This document shows, in pieces, positions 1-8,936 of a DNA stretch of 64,000 nt. The stretch is from Rhizobium sp. BG4 (lineage in GTDB: Bacteria; Pseudomonadota; Alphaproteobacteria; Rhizobiales; Rhizobiaceae). Where the stretch lies: assembly GCF_016864575.1 (NCBI RefSeq), contig NZ_CP044125.1:2772001-2836000 (forward strand), given 5' to 3'. Below the pieces are notes generated by a model, which saw only the letters and a program-made list of their open reading frames with translations, did not search any database and was not told the DNA's origin. Each line of letters opens with the position of its first letter. Position 1 is the stretch's first letter. Made by a program: the position numbers and the translations under genes.

Positions 1-1
1 G

Positions 2-1675
2 CAATCCGGCGAAGACGAGGAGGGCGACGCCGATCGCCGCCCAGGTGCGCACCAGGTGGCTGACCACCCAGGAATAGCCGGCGCTCATCTTGTCGAAGCC
101 GCGGTTGAAGCCGTTGGCGAGCGCGTTGCCGAAGCGCGAGATCGGGTTTTTCGGCCTGTGATGGGCGTCGTGCGGCTTCAGCACGATGGCGGCAAGCGCC
201 GGCGACAGGGTCAGCGAGTTCAGGGCGGAGATCGCCGTTGCCACCGAGATGGTCACGGCAAACTGCCGGTAGAACTGGCCCGAAATGCCGGGAATGAAGG
301 CCGTCGGCACGAAGACGGCGATCAGCACCAGCGAGATGGCGAGAACGGCGGTGCCGACCTCGTCCATCGTCACATGCGCTGCCTCGCGCGGGCTCATGCC
401 TTTCGCGAGGTTTCGCTCGACATTCTCGACGACGACGATCGCGTCGTCGACGACGATGCCGATCGCCAGCACCAGGCCGAACAGCGTCAGCATGTTGAGC
501 GAGAAGCCGAAGGCGAGCAGGAAGGCGAAGGTGCCGATCAGCGAGACCGGAATGGCGACGATCGGAATGATCGCGGTTCGCCAGGACTGCAGGAAGACCA
601 GCACGACGAGGGCGACAAGGATCGCCGCTTCGGCAATCGTCTTATAGACCTCGTTGATCGATTCCGAGATGAACTCGGTCGGATTGTAGACGATGTCGTA
701 GGAGAGACCGTCCGGGAAATCCTGCTGCGCGGTCTGCATCGCCTGCTTGATCGAAGCGGCTGCCGCCAGCGCATTGGTGCCGGGGCGGGAGAAGATGCCG
801 AGCGCGACGGCCGGCTTGCCGTTCAGGTAGCTGTTGGTGACGTAGTCCTTGGCGCCAAGCTCGATGCGGGCGATGTCCTGCAGCTGGACGAGGCGGCCGC
901 TTTCCGTCGCCTTGACGATGACGTAGCGGAACTGGCGGGCATCGGAGAAACGTCCCTCTGTCGTGACTGTGTACTGGAAGGCGTTTGTGCCCGAAGTCGG
1001 CGGGCCGCCGATCGAGCCGCCGGAGACCTGGACGTTCTGGTCGCGCAGCGCCTGGACGACGTCGCTTGAGGTCATGCCGTAGGCCGAGAGCTTTTCCGGA
1101 TCCAGCCAGATACGCAGCGAATATTCGCGTTCGCCGAAGATGATGACGTCGCCGACGCCATCGAGGCGCACCAGCGTATCGCGGATGCGGCTGCGGGCGT
1201 AGTTGGAGACGTAGAGCTGGTCGTATCGCGAGTTCGGCGACAGGAGATGCACGACCATCATCAGGTCGGGCGAGCTCTTTGCCGTTGTGATGCCGATTCG
1301 GCGGACTTCCTCGGGAAGGCGCGGTTCGGCGATCGCCACGCGGTTCTGGACGAGGACCTGCGCCTTGTCGAGATCGGTGCCGAGCTTGAAGGTGATGGTC
1401 AGCGCCATCGAGCCGTCGGCCGTCGAATAGGAGGACATGTAGAGCATGTCCTCGACGCCGTTGATTTCCTGCTCGATCGGCGTCGCCACGGTATTGGCGA
1501 TGGTCTCGGAATCGGCGCCCGGATAGGCGGTGCGCACGACGATCGTCGGCGGGGCGATTTCTGGATATTGCGCGACGGGGAGCTGGAAATAGGCGAGCCC
1601 CCCGACGATCAGCAGCACGATGGACAGGACCGACGCGAAGATCGGCCGGTCGACGAAGAAATGGGCGAACCTCAT
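2..1675 (-). CDS. RND multidrug efflux permease (HAE1/AcrB-like), 3' end outside window
   Basis: Inner-membrane proton/drug antiporter subunit of a tripartite efflux pump. Only the first 558 codons are present and the frame stays open to the window edge. The start ATG (complement of 1673-1675) overlaps the stop of the upstream adaptor gene in an ATGA, so the two are translationally coupled. The N-terminus reads as TM1 followed by the porter domain (QINGVEDM near residue 88). The paired aspartates of TM4 (GIVVDDAIVVVENVERN, around residues 407-408, the same numbering as AcrB) are intact, so proton relay is expected. The sequence resembles the second RND permease in this window but is clearly a separate paralogue. 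The substrate cannot be read from the sequence. Confidence 0.93.
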   Translation of the reverse strand, partial: MRFAHFFVDRPIFASVLSIVLLIVGGLAYFQLPVAQYPEIAPPTIVVRTAYPGADSETIANTVATPIEQEINGVEDMLYMSSYSTADGSMALTITFKLGTDLDKAQVLVQNRVAIAEPRLPEEVRRIGITTAKSSPDLMMVVHLLSPNSRYDQLYVSNYARSRIRDTLVRLDGVGDVIIFGEREYSLRIWLDPEKLSAYGMTSSDVVQALRDQNVQVSGGSIGGPPTSGTNAFQYTVTTEGRFSDARQFRYVIVKATESGRLVQLQDIARIELGAKDYVTNSYLNGKPAVALGIFSRPGTNALAAAASIKQAMQTAQQDFPDGLSYDIVYNPTEFISESINEVYKTIAEAAILVALVVLVFLQSWRTAIIPIVAIPVSLIGTFAFLLAFGFSLNMLTLFGLVLAIGIVVDDAIVVVENVERNLAKGMSPREAAHVTMDEVGTAVLAISLVLIAVFVPTAFIPGISGQFYRQFAVTISVATAISALNSLTLSPALAAIVLKPHDAHHRPKNPISRFGNALANGFNRGFDKMSAGYSWVVSHLVRTWAAIGVALLVFAGL

Positions 1676-2853
1676 TGCGCCATCTCCATGCCTGCTGCTT
1701 CCGGCGGGATGTCGTCGCGGCTCTGCGGCAGCTCGGTCATCTGCGGTGTGATCTTCGATCCCGGGCGAGCGCGCATCAGGCCGTTGACGACGATCGTCTC
1801 GGTGCCGTCCATGCCTTCGCGGATCGCTCGATAGCCGTAGAGCCGCGGCCCCGGTCTCACCGGCTTGGTCGAAACGGTGCCATCGGCGCCAACAACATAG
1901 ACGACGCGCTGGTTCTGGTCGGAGCCGATCGCCTCGTCGGGAACGAGGATCGCTTTATAGGTATTGGAGGCCTCGATCTGCACGCGGCCGAACAGGCCCG
2001 GCTGCAGGATCAGGTTCGGATTTTCGAAGCGGGCGCGGATGCGCATGGTGCCGGAAGCGTTGTCGACGCGGTTTTCGGCGAAGTTCAGCTTGCCGGCGAA
2101 AGGCTTCTGGCTGGAGTCGCTGATGCGGACCTGAACTGGAACGCCGCCACCGCCTTCTTGCAGGTCGCTGCCGCGGGAGCGGGCGGTCTCTGCGAAGTTC
2201 AGGAGGCGCCGTTCGTCGACGTCGAAATAGAAATCGATCGGATCGAGCGAGACGATGGTCGTCAGTATCGACTGGTCGGCCTGCACGAGGTTGCCGGCGG
2301 AGATCAGGCGGCGGTCGATACGGCCGCCGATCGGCGCGGTGATCTTGGTATATTCGAGGTCGAGTGCGGCGCGGTCGGCAGTCGCCTGGGCGCCGCGGAC
2401 GTTTGCCTGGGCGGAAACCCAGTCGCGGCGGCGGTCGTCGAGGGTCGAGACCGACTGGCTGCCGCTATTGGCGAGGGATTCCGCGCGCTTGAACTGCGTT
2501 TCGGCATAGGAAAGCGTCGATTTCGCCACTTCGAGAGCGGCATTCGCTTCGTTGACGGCGGTCAGGAACGGGCGTTGATCGATGACGAAGAGCAGGTCGC
2601 CCTGCTTGACGATCGCGCCATCGCTGAAATGCACTTCCTGCAGATAGCCGCCGACGCGCGAGCGGATCGCAACCTCATCCACGGCCTCGAAACGGCCGAT
2701 GAACTCGTCATTGTCGACGACGTCGCGCACAACGGGCTTGGCGACCGTAACTGGCGGGGGAGGCGGGGCTGCGGCTTCCTGGGCCCCAGCGGTCAGCGGC
2801 AAGAGCGCCGTGACGAAGCCGAATGCAATGGCGGCACGAAGAGAGTAAGGCAT
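1672..2853 (-). CDS. RND efflux periplasmic adaptor (membrane fusion protein)
   Basis: A 393-residue periplasmic adaptor that would link the adjacent RND permease to an outer-membrane channel. It starts with a signal peptide (about residues 1-24, hydrophobic core then TAGAQ-E). The usual HlyD/AcrA layout follows: a beta strand, a lipoyl-like half motif, an alpha-hairpin (about 90-160), the second lipoyl half with the family motif YTKITAPIGGRIDRR, and a beta-barrel/membrane-proximal region to about 370. It is first in a two-gene minus-strand operon and overlaps the permease start by four bases. No outer-membrane TolC-like gene is present in the window, so the channel is probably supplied from elsewhere. 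Confidence 0.93.
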   Translation of the reverse strand: MPYSLRAAIAFGFVTALLPLTAGAQEAAAPPPPPVTVAKPVVRDVVDNDEFIGRFEAVDEVAIRSRVGGYLQEVHFSDGAIVKQGDLLFVIDQRPFLTAVNEANAALEVAKSTLSYAETQFKRAESLANSGSQSVSTLDDRRRDWVSAQANVRGAQATADRAALDLEYTKITAPIGGRIDRRLISAGNLVQADQSILTTIVSLDPIDFYFDVDERRLLNFAETARSRGSDLQEGGGGVPVQVRISDSSQKPFAGKLNFAENRVDNASGTMRIRARFENPNLILQPGLFGRVQIEASNTYKAILVPDEAIGSDQNQRVVYVVGADGTVSTKPVRPGPRLYGYRAIREGMDGTETIVVNGLMRARPGSKITPQMTELPQSRDDIPPEAAGMEMAQ

Positions 2854-3270
2854 AGCGATCCCCCGTATGGGCGGCCGTTATGCCGCCAATCTCATGCTGA
2901 AATGATGCGTCTCATGTCCACTGCTTCAAACGCGGCGGGCGCGTCTGCACTTCCATTCAATGCGCCGAGTGCGCCAGGCCAATAATCGAGCCGCCCGGTT
3001 CGTCCCGGGCTAACCATCTGAAACGGCACTATAAGCGGCACTTGCCGGAAATTGCAAACGACAATGGGTTGCATCTCGACCGTTCTTTCGTGCCCGGTTG
3101 CAGAGCTCTCAGCGGGGGCGGATGCGGCACGAAAATCAATCTTCGCTTAACGCTCCGCTGCGGCATTTTAGCCGCATCTGCAGAATCTGAGCCGGCTGAT
3201 CTTGTGCGCTGCACATGCTCAATATATCTACAGACATTATAAGCACACTTATTAATAGCTGGCACAGTTT
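2854..3270. promoter_or_regulatory. Divergent promoter region between RND adaptor and marR
   Basis: This 417-base gap separates the minus-strand RND operon from the plus-strand marR-efflux operon. I see no convincing gene; short reading frames here lack a good ribosome site. The last 60 bases before marR are conspicuously AT-rich (about 3212-3258) against a GC-rich background, which fits a promoter and MarR operator. I could not define a clean palindrome. A short hairpin with GCGGC/GCCGC arms lies near 3160-3175. Confidence 0.45.
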
Positions 3271-3735
3271 ATGAACTCCAACCCGACCCTCGGTTTCCTT
3301 CTTCACGACGTTGCCCGGCTGCTGCGCAAGCGGTTCGAGCAGCGGGCGAAATGCCTTGGCCTGACGCGCTCGCAGTGGCAAACGCTGGCCTATCTGTCGA
3401 ATAACGAGGGCATTCATCAGGGTGGACTCGCCGAGATTCTCGAAATCGAGCCCATCACGCTGGTGCGCATTCTCGACAAGCTCGCAGACCGCGGCCTTAT
3501 CGAGCGCCGTCAACATCCGACGGACCGGCGCATCTGGCTTCTTTACATGCGTGAAGCTGCCCATCCCATCCTCGCCGAAATGCGCGAGCTGGGCGATCTG
3601 ACCCGGGCCGAGGCACTGCAAGGCGTGACGCCGGAACAGCGCGAAGCCCTTTTCAACATCCTGTCCGAAATGAAGACGAACCTAGTACAGGCGTGCCGGA
3701 CACCGGTCGCCGATAAAGAGCAAAGCCATGGCTGA
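3271..3735 (+). CDS. MarR family transcriptional regulator
   Basis: A 154-residue winged-helix regulator of the MarR/SlyA type. The N-terminal helix (LGFLLHDVARLLRKRFEQ) leads into the HTH core (LTRSQWQTLAYLSNNEG, then LAEILEIEPITLVRILDKL) and a wing with the family signature RRQHPTDRRIWLLY (about residues 75-90). Members usually repress adjacent efflux or detoxification genes and are released by small aromatic ligands. Its last codons overlap the start of the HlyD-like gene by eight bases, so it is first in an emrR-emrA-emrB-type operon and probably autoregulates. The divergent RND operon may also be controlled from the shared upstream region, which is inference. Confidence 0.92.
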   Translation: MNSNPTLGFLLHDVARLLRKRFEQRAKCLGLTRSQWQTLAYLSNNEGIHQGGLAEILEIEPITLVRILDKLADRGLIERRQHPTDRRIWLLYMREAAHPILAEMRELGDLTRAEALQGVTPEQREALFNILSEMKTNLVQACRTPVADKEQSHG

Positions 3736-4945
3736 TAAATCCTCCCTCCGCGTTGTCGCTGATGCCAACGCAAAGCCTGCCGAAGATATCGAAACTGCAA
3801 AGACGCAAGAAACGGTAGCAGAAGCGCCTTCATCCAATTCAGCGCCCGCTACCGCTGTCGCTGCGCCTGGCGGCACCACGGTCCGCCGCCGGCGCAGCCT
3901 CACGCGCCCCGTTCTGTTCGCGCTGCTGCCGGTCGCCCTCGTCGTCGGTGGCTATTACTACGTGAACGGCGGCCAGGTCATGTCGACCGACAACGCCTAT
4001 ATCCAGGCGGACATGGTGGGCATCACCACCGACGTCTCGGGTATCGTCGACAAGATCAATGTTCATGAGAACGAGACGGTGAAGGCTGGGCAGGTGCTGT
4101 TCAACCTGCAGTCCGATACCTTCAGGATCGCTCTCGACGGCGCCAAGGCGCAGCTCGGCGTGCAGCGCAACCAGATCGCCAATCTGAAGGCGAGCTACCA
4201 GCAGTCGCTGGCCGAGATCACTCAGGCCGAGGCCGATCTGCCCTATTACCAGGACCAGTTCGACCGCCAGCAGAACCTCGTCAACAACGGCAGCGCCACA
4301 CAGTCGGCCTATGACGAAGCCAAGCACAATCTCGAAGTCGCGCAGCAGAAGGTTTCGGTCGCCAAGGCCGAGGCGTCCACGACGCTCGCCCAGCTCGGCG
4401 GCAATGCCGACCAGCCCGTCGAGGAAAACCCGCTCTACCTGCAGGCCAAGTCGAATGTCGACAACGCCCAGCGCGAGCTCGACCACAGCGTCGTCAAGGC
4501 TCCGTTCGACGGCGTCGTCACCAATGTCAACGCCCTGCAGGTCGGCTCCTACCTGCAGGCTTCGCAGCAGGCCTTCTCGCTGGTTTCGACCAACAATCTC
4601 TGGATTGCCGCGAGCCCGAAGGAAACCGAGCTGACCTATGTGAAGCCCGGCCAGGAAGCCACCGTCTATGTCGACACCTATCCGGGCGTTGCCTGGAAGG
4701 GCAAGGTCGAGAGCATCAGCCCGGCTTCGGGCTCCAGCTTCTCGCTGCTGCCGGCGCAAAACACCACGGGCAACTGGGTGAAGGTCGTCCAGCGTATCCC
4801 GATGCGCGTCAGCATCGAGGATCAGCAGGGCAAGCCGCCGCTTCGCGTCGGCATGAGCACGGTCGTCGATGTCGATACCGGCCATGCTCGCGGCCTGCCT
4901 GATTTCGTCAACAACCTGCTTGGCCGGAAGACCAGCCACCAGTAA
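3728..4945 (+). CDS. HlyD/EmrA family efflux adaptor
   Basis: A 405-residue membrane fusion protein for an MFS drug exporter. Residues 1-60 are a Pro/Ala-rich cytoplasmic leader ending in RRRR. One membrane anchor spans about 61-79. The periplasmic part has the EmrA/HlyD pattern: VMSTDNAYIQADMV opening the beta domain, a long alpha-hairpin (about 125-235), and VKAPFDGVVTNVNAL for the second lipoyl half. Because it is anchored rather than secreted, it resembles EmrA more than AcrA. The start overlaps marR and the MFS partner starts 12 bases downstream, so the three genes should be co-transcribed. The likely role is export of hydrophobic or phenolic toxicants. Confidence 0.93.
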   Translation: MADKSSLRVVADANAKPAEDIETAKTQETVAEAPSSNSAPATAVAAPGGTTVRRRRSLTRPVLFALLPVALVVGGYYYVNGGQVMSTDNAYIQADMVGITTDVSGIVDKINVHENETVKAGQVLFNLQSDTFRIALDGAKAQLGVQRNQIANLKASYQQSLAEITQAEADLPYYQDQFDRQQNLVNNGSATQSAYDEAKHNLEVAQQKVSVAKAEASTTLAQLGGNADQPVEENPLYLQAKSNVDNAQRELDHSVVKAPFDGVVTNVNALQVGSYLQASQQAFSLVSTNNLWIAASPKETELTYVKPGQEATVYVDTYPGVAWKGKVESISPASGSSFSLLPAQNTTGNWVKVVQRIPMRVSIEDQQGKPPLRVGMSTVVDVDTGHARGLPDFVNNLLGRKTSHQ

Positions 4946-4957
4946 CGGACAACTTCC

Positions 4958-6502
4958 ATGAGCAACGCTCCCGCAAGCCCGGCGACACCTGTCGCCAACC
5001 GCGGCGCGATCACGGCCTGCGTCATCCTGGCCGTCATCATGCAGGCTCTGGATACGACGATCGCCAACGTTGCGCTGCCCTATATTCAGGGCAGCGTCTC
5101 GGCTTCCGCCGACCAGATCAACTGGGTTCTGACCTCCTATATCGTCGCTGCTGCGATCATGACACCGCCATCGGGCTTTCTTGCCGCCAAGTTCGGCCGC
5201 AAGAACGTGCTGCTGACGGCGATCGTCGGCTTCGTCGCTGCATCGGTCCTTTGCGGCCTGGCGCAATCGCTGAACCAGATCGTCGCCTTCCGCCTGCTGC
5301 AGGGTCTCTTCGGCGCCTCGCTGGTGCCGCTGTCGCAGGGCATCCTGCTCGATATCTACACGGCTGAAGAACGCGGCTCGGCGATGGCGCTGTTCGGCGT
5401 TTCGGTCATGGTCGGCCCGGTTCTCGGCCCTGTCATCGGCGGCTGGCTGACCGACAATATCAGCTGGCGCTGGGTCTTCTATATCAACGTGCCGATCGGG
5501 GCGCTGGCCTTTGCCGGTATCGTTATCTTCGTGACCGAGACCAAGAGGGATGCTTTGGCGAAGCTCGACTGGTTCGGCTTCGGGATGATGAGCCTGTTCA
5601 TCGCCGCCCTGCAGCTTTTCCTCGACCGCGGCGAACAGCTCGACTGGTTCTCGTCGGGCGAGATCATGATTGAGGCGATCGTCTGTGCGGCGGCCTTCTA
5701 TCTTTTGGTCGTGCATACGCTGACGTCGGAGAAATCCTTCGTCAATCCGAGGCTTTTCCTCGACCAGAACTTCACCGTCAGCATGATCTTCATCTTCGTG
5801 ATCGGCATCACCTATCTCGCCTCGCTGGCGCTGATGACGCCGTACCTGCAGACGTTGATGGGCTATCCCGTTATCACCGCGGGTATCGTCATGGGTCCGC
5901 GCGGTCTCGGCACGATGCTCTGCATGTTCATCGTCGGGCGGCTGATCGGCAAGGTGGATTCCCGCTGGCTGCTGGCGCTCGGTCTCGGCCTGACGGCCTG
6001 GGCGATGTACGACATGACCGGCTGGACGCCCGATGTCTCGCAATGGACGATCGTTTCCGTCGGCTTCATCCAGGGTGCCGGCCTCGGCTTCCTGTTCGTG
6101 CCGCTGACGACGATGGCCTTCTCGACGCTGCCGGCGCAGATGCGCGGCGATGGCACGGGTCTTTATAACCTGTCGCGTAACATCGGCTCGTCGGTTGGTA
6201 TCTCTGTCGTCTCGGCGCTGATCGTCGAGAATACGCAGAGCAATCACGAGTCGATCGCCGCCTATGTCACGCCGTTCAACCATGCCTTCAATGCGACAGC
6301 GGCGCAGGGGCTGAGCCCGCTGACGGCGGCCGGACGTGCGGCGCTTAACGATGTCATCACGCTGCAGTCGACGATCATCGCCTATATGGACGACTTCAAG
6401 CTCCTGATGCTGATGTCGCTCGCCGTCATGCCGCTGGTTTTCCTGCTGCGCAAACCGAAGGTGGTTCAGGAGCCGATGGATCATGCGGCCGTGATGGAAT
6501 AA
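4958..6502 (+). CDS. DHA2 family MFS multidrug transporter (EmrB/QacA type)
   Basis: A 514-residue major-facilitator drug/proton antiporter with 14 predicted membrane helices. The 14-helix family motif LDTTIANVALPYIQ is at residues 31-44. The motif A region (GFLAAKFGRKNVL) and motif C region (VGPVLGPVIGGWL) are also readable. It is the partner of the preceding EmrA-like adaptor and the last gene of the marR-adaptor-MFS operon. Its stop codon directly abuts the stop of the convergent DNA glycosylase gene (no bases between), leaving no room for a dedicated terminator. The substrate is not deducible. MarR-linked EmrAB pumps in plant-associated bacteria often export plant phenolics. Confidence 0.94.
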   Translation: MSNAPASPATPVANRGAITACVILAVIMQALDTTIANVALPYIQGSVSASADQINWVLTSYIVAAAIMTPPSGFLAAKFGRKNVLLTAIVGFVAASVLCGLAQSLNQIVAFRLLQGLFGASLVPLSQGILLDIYTAEERGSAMALFGVSVMVGPVLGPVIGGWLTDNISWRWVFYINVPIGALAFAGIVIFVTETKRDALAKLDWFGFGMMSLFIAALQLFLDRGEQLDWFSSGEIMIEAIVCAAAFYLLVVHTLTSEKSFVNPRLFLDQNFTVSMIFIFVIGITYLASLALMTPYLQTLMGYPVITAGIVMGPRGLGTMLCMFIVGRLIGKVDSRWLLALGLGLTAWAMYDMTGWTPDVSQWTIVSVGFIQGAGLGFLFVPLTTMAFSTLPAQMRGDGTGLYNLSRNIGSSVGISVVSALIVENTQSNHESIAAYVTPFNHAFNATAAQGLSPLTAAGRAALNDVITLQSTIIAYMDDFKLLMLMSLAVMPLVFLLRKPKVVQEPMDHAAVME

Positions 6503-7090
6503 TTATCTGAAAGGCTTGCTGAGATAACGCGACCCCTGAATGCCGAAGCGCCACGGTGCTTCGGCATTTTTCGTTATACCGATCCGCTTGCCGGAGACGA
6601 TGGGGACAGGGGCGGAGGGAAAGAGCGCGTAGGGCTCGCGGTCGAGCGGCCGGTCGTTGATGGCGATGCCGATATCGAGCGCCTGGCAGAGCTTGCCCGG
6701 GCCGCTGCAGAGCGCGGTCAGCTGGTCGGTGCCGCGGCGCTCAGCCATCTCGCCAATGCCGGTTTCCGGTTCGAGCGCCCGGATCAGCACGGCCGAACCA
6801 GGCGTGCAGACGAAGTTCAGGCACCAGTACATGCCGTAGATGCGGTAGATATAGACATTGCCGGGCTGGCCATACATGGCGCCATTGCGCTTGGTCGGGC
6901 CGCGGAAACTGTGCGAGGCCTCGTCGTCGGGAAAATAGGCTTCCGTCTCGGTGATCCTGCCGCCTGCGCCATTGACCAGCAGCAAGCAGCCGAGCAGGTC
7001 TCGCGCAACCGCTATCGCATCGCGCTCGAAGAAGCCGCGCAGCGTATCGCCTGCAAGCGCAGCCGTGCCGATCGATCCCTCTTTATTCAA
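6503..7090 (-). CDS. DNA-3-methyladenine glycosylase (AAG/MPG family)
   Basis: A 195-residue monofunctional base-excision glycosylase that removes alkylated purines. The AAG-fold landmarks are present: ITETEAYFPDDEASHSFRG with the catalytic glutamate near residue 50, PGNVYIYRIYGMYWCLN with the asparagine of the active site near 92, and LIRALEPE further on. The only start available at this length is TTG (complement of 7088-7090), which overlaps the stop the upstream LysR gene would have if its frameshift is corrected (TTGA overlap). That argues for real coupling and for this start. It converges with the MFS gene with no gap. Confidence 0.9.
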   Translation of the reverse strand: MNKEGSIGTAALAGDTLRGFFERDAIAVARDLLGCLLLVNGAGGRITETEAYFPDDEASHSFRGPTKRNGAMYGQPGNVYIYRIYGMYWCLNFVCTPGSAVLIRALEPETGIGEMAERRGTDQLTALCSGPGKLCQALDIGIAINDRPLDREPYALFPSAPVPIVSGKRIGITKNAEAPWRFGIQGSRYLSKPFR

Positions 7091-7136
7091 CTGACGCCCT
7101 CGTTGCCCGTATCGCGCCGGTGCTGCGCGAAGATCT

Positions 7137-8003
7137 TCACCAGCCAGTCGATGAAGACGCGCACACGCGGCGAAAGCTGGCGGTTGCGGGGTAGAGAAGC
7201 GAGACCGGCGTTTCCGTCAAGGGATAATCCTTGAGGATCTGCACGAGTTCGCCACTCGCGAGGTAGCGCTCGATGTGATAGCGCGGCACCTGGATGATGC
7301 CGAGGCCACAGCGGGCAGCGGCGTGCAGGCTTTCGGCGGCGTTGACCGAGATGGTCGCCGGAATGGTGATCTCGCGCACCCTGCCGTCGACGGTGAATTC
7401 GAGCGGCATCAGCGTGCCCGTAGCCGAGGAGCGGAAGCCAACCATGCGGTGGCCGTCCAGCCTGTCTGGATGCTCGGGCATGCCGTGACGCTCCAGATAG
7501 GCGGGCGAGGCCAGCGTGATCTCCTCGAGCATGGCGACGCGCCTCGCCACCATGTCGCTATCCTGCGGAATGCCGACGCGCAGCACGCAGTCGATGCCTT
7601 CGCGCACCAGATCCACCAGCCGGTCGCCCTCGCTCATGTAGAATTCGATATCGGGATAGGTCTCCAGGAACGACGGCAGGCTCGGCAGCACGAAATGCCG
7701 GGCAAGCGTGCCGTGGACATCGACGCGCAGCATGCCCTTCGGCTTGGCGCCGGCAAAGGCGCCTTCGGCATCCTCGATATCGGCGAGGATCGACAGGCAG
7801 CGCTGGTAATAGGCTTCGCCATCGAGCGTCGGGCTGACATGGCGAGTGGTGCGCTGCAGAAGCTGCACGCCGAGGCGCGCTTCGAGCTGCTTCACCGCAT
7901 CGGTCACCGTCGAGCGCGGCAGGCCGGTATCCTCGGCGGCGGCGGTGAAGCTGCGCCGCTCCACGACGCGGGAATAGACCCGCATGGCATCGAACCTGTC
8001 CAT
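7137..8003 (-). CDS. LysR family transcriptional regulator, C-terminus apparently frameshifted
   Basis: The N-terminal winged HTH (MDRFDAMRVYSRVVERRSF onwards) and most of the LysR effector domain are intact. As read the protein is 288 residues and ends in an off-family tail (ATASFRRVCASSSTGW). Adding one base at the G run 7188-7191 restores RNRQLSPRVRVFIDWLVKIF and an end at 7087. That matches the C-terminus of the second LysR in this window (PPNRHLSNKVRVFVDWMVKL). A one-base deletion or sequencing error is therefore likely, and the restored gene would overlap the glycosylase start. It is divergent from an SDR gene 118 bases away, its probable target. Confidence 0.88.
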   Translation of the reverse strand: MDRFDAMRVYSRVVERRSFTAAAEDTGLPRSTVTDAVKQLEARLGVQLLQRTTRHVSPTLDGEAYYQRCLSILADIEDAEGAFAGAKPKGMLRVDVHGTLARHFVLPSLPSFLETYPDIEFYMSEGDRLVDLVREGIDCVLRVGIPQDSDMVARRVAMLEEITLASPAYLERHGMPEHPDRLDGHRMVGFRSSATGTLMPLEFTVDGRVREITIPATISVNAAESLHAAARCGLGIIQVPRYHIERYLASGELVQILKDYPLTETPVSLLYPATASFRRVCASSSTGW

Positions 8004-8121
8004 TTGTTCGCTTTATCCGGATAGTGATGCCGAAGAATGCCTGATTATCCGAAGGAAAGATAGGCGCATCTTCCCCTCATCGAAACGGCGCTGCGGCGCG
8101 GATCCATGAAGGAGACTGAAG

Positions 8122-8862
8122 ATGGCTAGTCAGGACAACAAGGTCGCTCTCGTTACGGGCGCATCGCGTGGCATCGGCGCGGCAATTGCCGAGCGTTTGG
8201 CCAAGGACGGCTTCACCGTCGTCATCAACTATTCCGGCAATGCGGCGCTTGCCGAAGAATTGGCCGGCAAGATCGAGGCCGCTGGCGGCAAGGCGCTGAC
8301 GGCGAAGGCCGATGTCAGCGATGCCGAGGCCGTGCGCCGGATGTTCGATGCGGCGGAGGCTGCCTTCGGCGGTGTCGACGTCCTCGTCAACAATGCCGGC
8401 ATCATGATGCTTTCGACGCTTGCCGAGGCCAGCGACGACAATTTCGACCGGCAGATCGCCGTCAACCTGAAGGGCACGTTCAACACGCTGCGGGAAGCCG
8501 CCAAGCGCCTGCGTGACGGCGGCCGGATCGTCAATTTCTCGACCAGCGTCGTCGGCCTGAAGCTCGAAAGCTATGCCGTCTATGCCGGCACCAAAGCTGC
8601 GGTCGAAACCATGACCGGCATCATGGCCAAGGAAATGCGCGGCCGCGGCATCACCGTCAATGCCGTCGCCCCCGGACCGACCGCCACCGACCTCTTCCTG
8701 AACGGCAAGTCCGAAGAGCTCGTCGCCCGCATGGCGAAGGCGAACCCGCTGGAGCGTCTCGGCACGCCCGAGGATATCGCCGCGGCTGTGTCGTTCCTCG
8801 CCGGTCCCGATGGCGCCTGGATCAACGGCCAGGTGCTGCGCGCCAATGGCGGCCTGATCTGA
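8122..8862 (+). CDS. Short-chain dehydrogenase/reductase (SDR), classical type
   Basis: A 246-residue NAD(P)-dependent oxidoreductase. The Rossmann motif TGASRGIG is at residues 12-19, NNAG at 90-93, the catalytic serine in FSTS (140/142), and Y154-x3-K158 (YAGTK). The length and the C-terminal INGQVLRANGGLI are typical of FabG-like SDRs. It is preceded by a clear ribosome site (GAAGGAGA). It sits divergently from a LysR regulator, an arrangement usual for LysR-controlled aldehyde or quinone reductases. A second SDR follows 74 bases downstream and may be in the same transcript. Substrate unknown. Confidence 0.92.
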   Translation: MASQDNKVALVTGASRGIGAAIAERLAKDGFTVVINYSGNAALAEELAGKIEAAGGKALTAKADVSDAEAVRRMFDAAEAAFGGVDVLVNNAGIMMLSTLAEASDDNFDRQIAVNLKGTFNTLREAAKRLRDGGRIVNFSTSVVGLKLESYAVYAGTKAAVETMTGIMAKEMRGRGITVNAVAPGPTATDLFLNGKSEELVARMAKANPLERLGTPEDIAAAVSFLAGPDGAWINGQVLRANGGLI

Positions 8863-8936
8863 ACAATCCCGGAGGCGGCAGCGCCGCCTCCCACTCCCGC
8901 AACTATCCCCCAACCGATTGAACAAGGAGCAGGACA

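Noticed and set aside
2892..3265. Short frames in the marR/RND intergenic region
   Set aside because: No ribosome sites, atypical composition and overlap with the probable promoter region.
3839..6484. 881-codon open frame on the minus strand opposite the EmrAB genes
   Set aside because: Composition rich in Arg, Asp and His with no domain is typical of a GC-rich shadow frame; the plus-strand genes have clear motifs.
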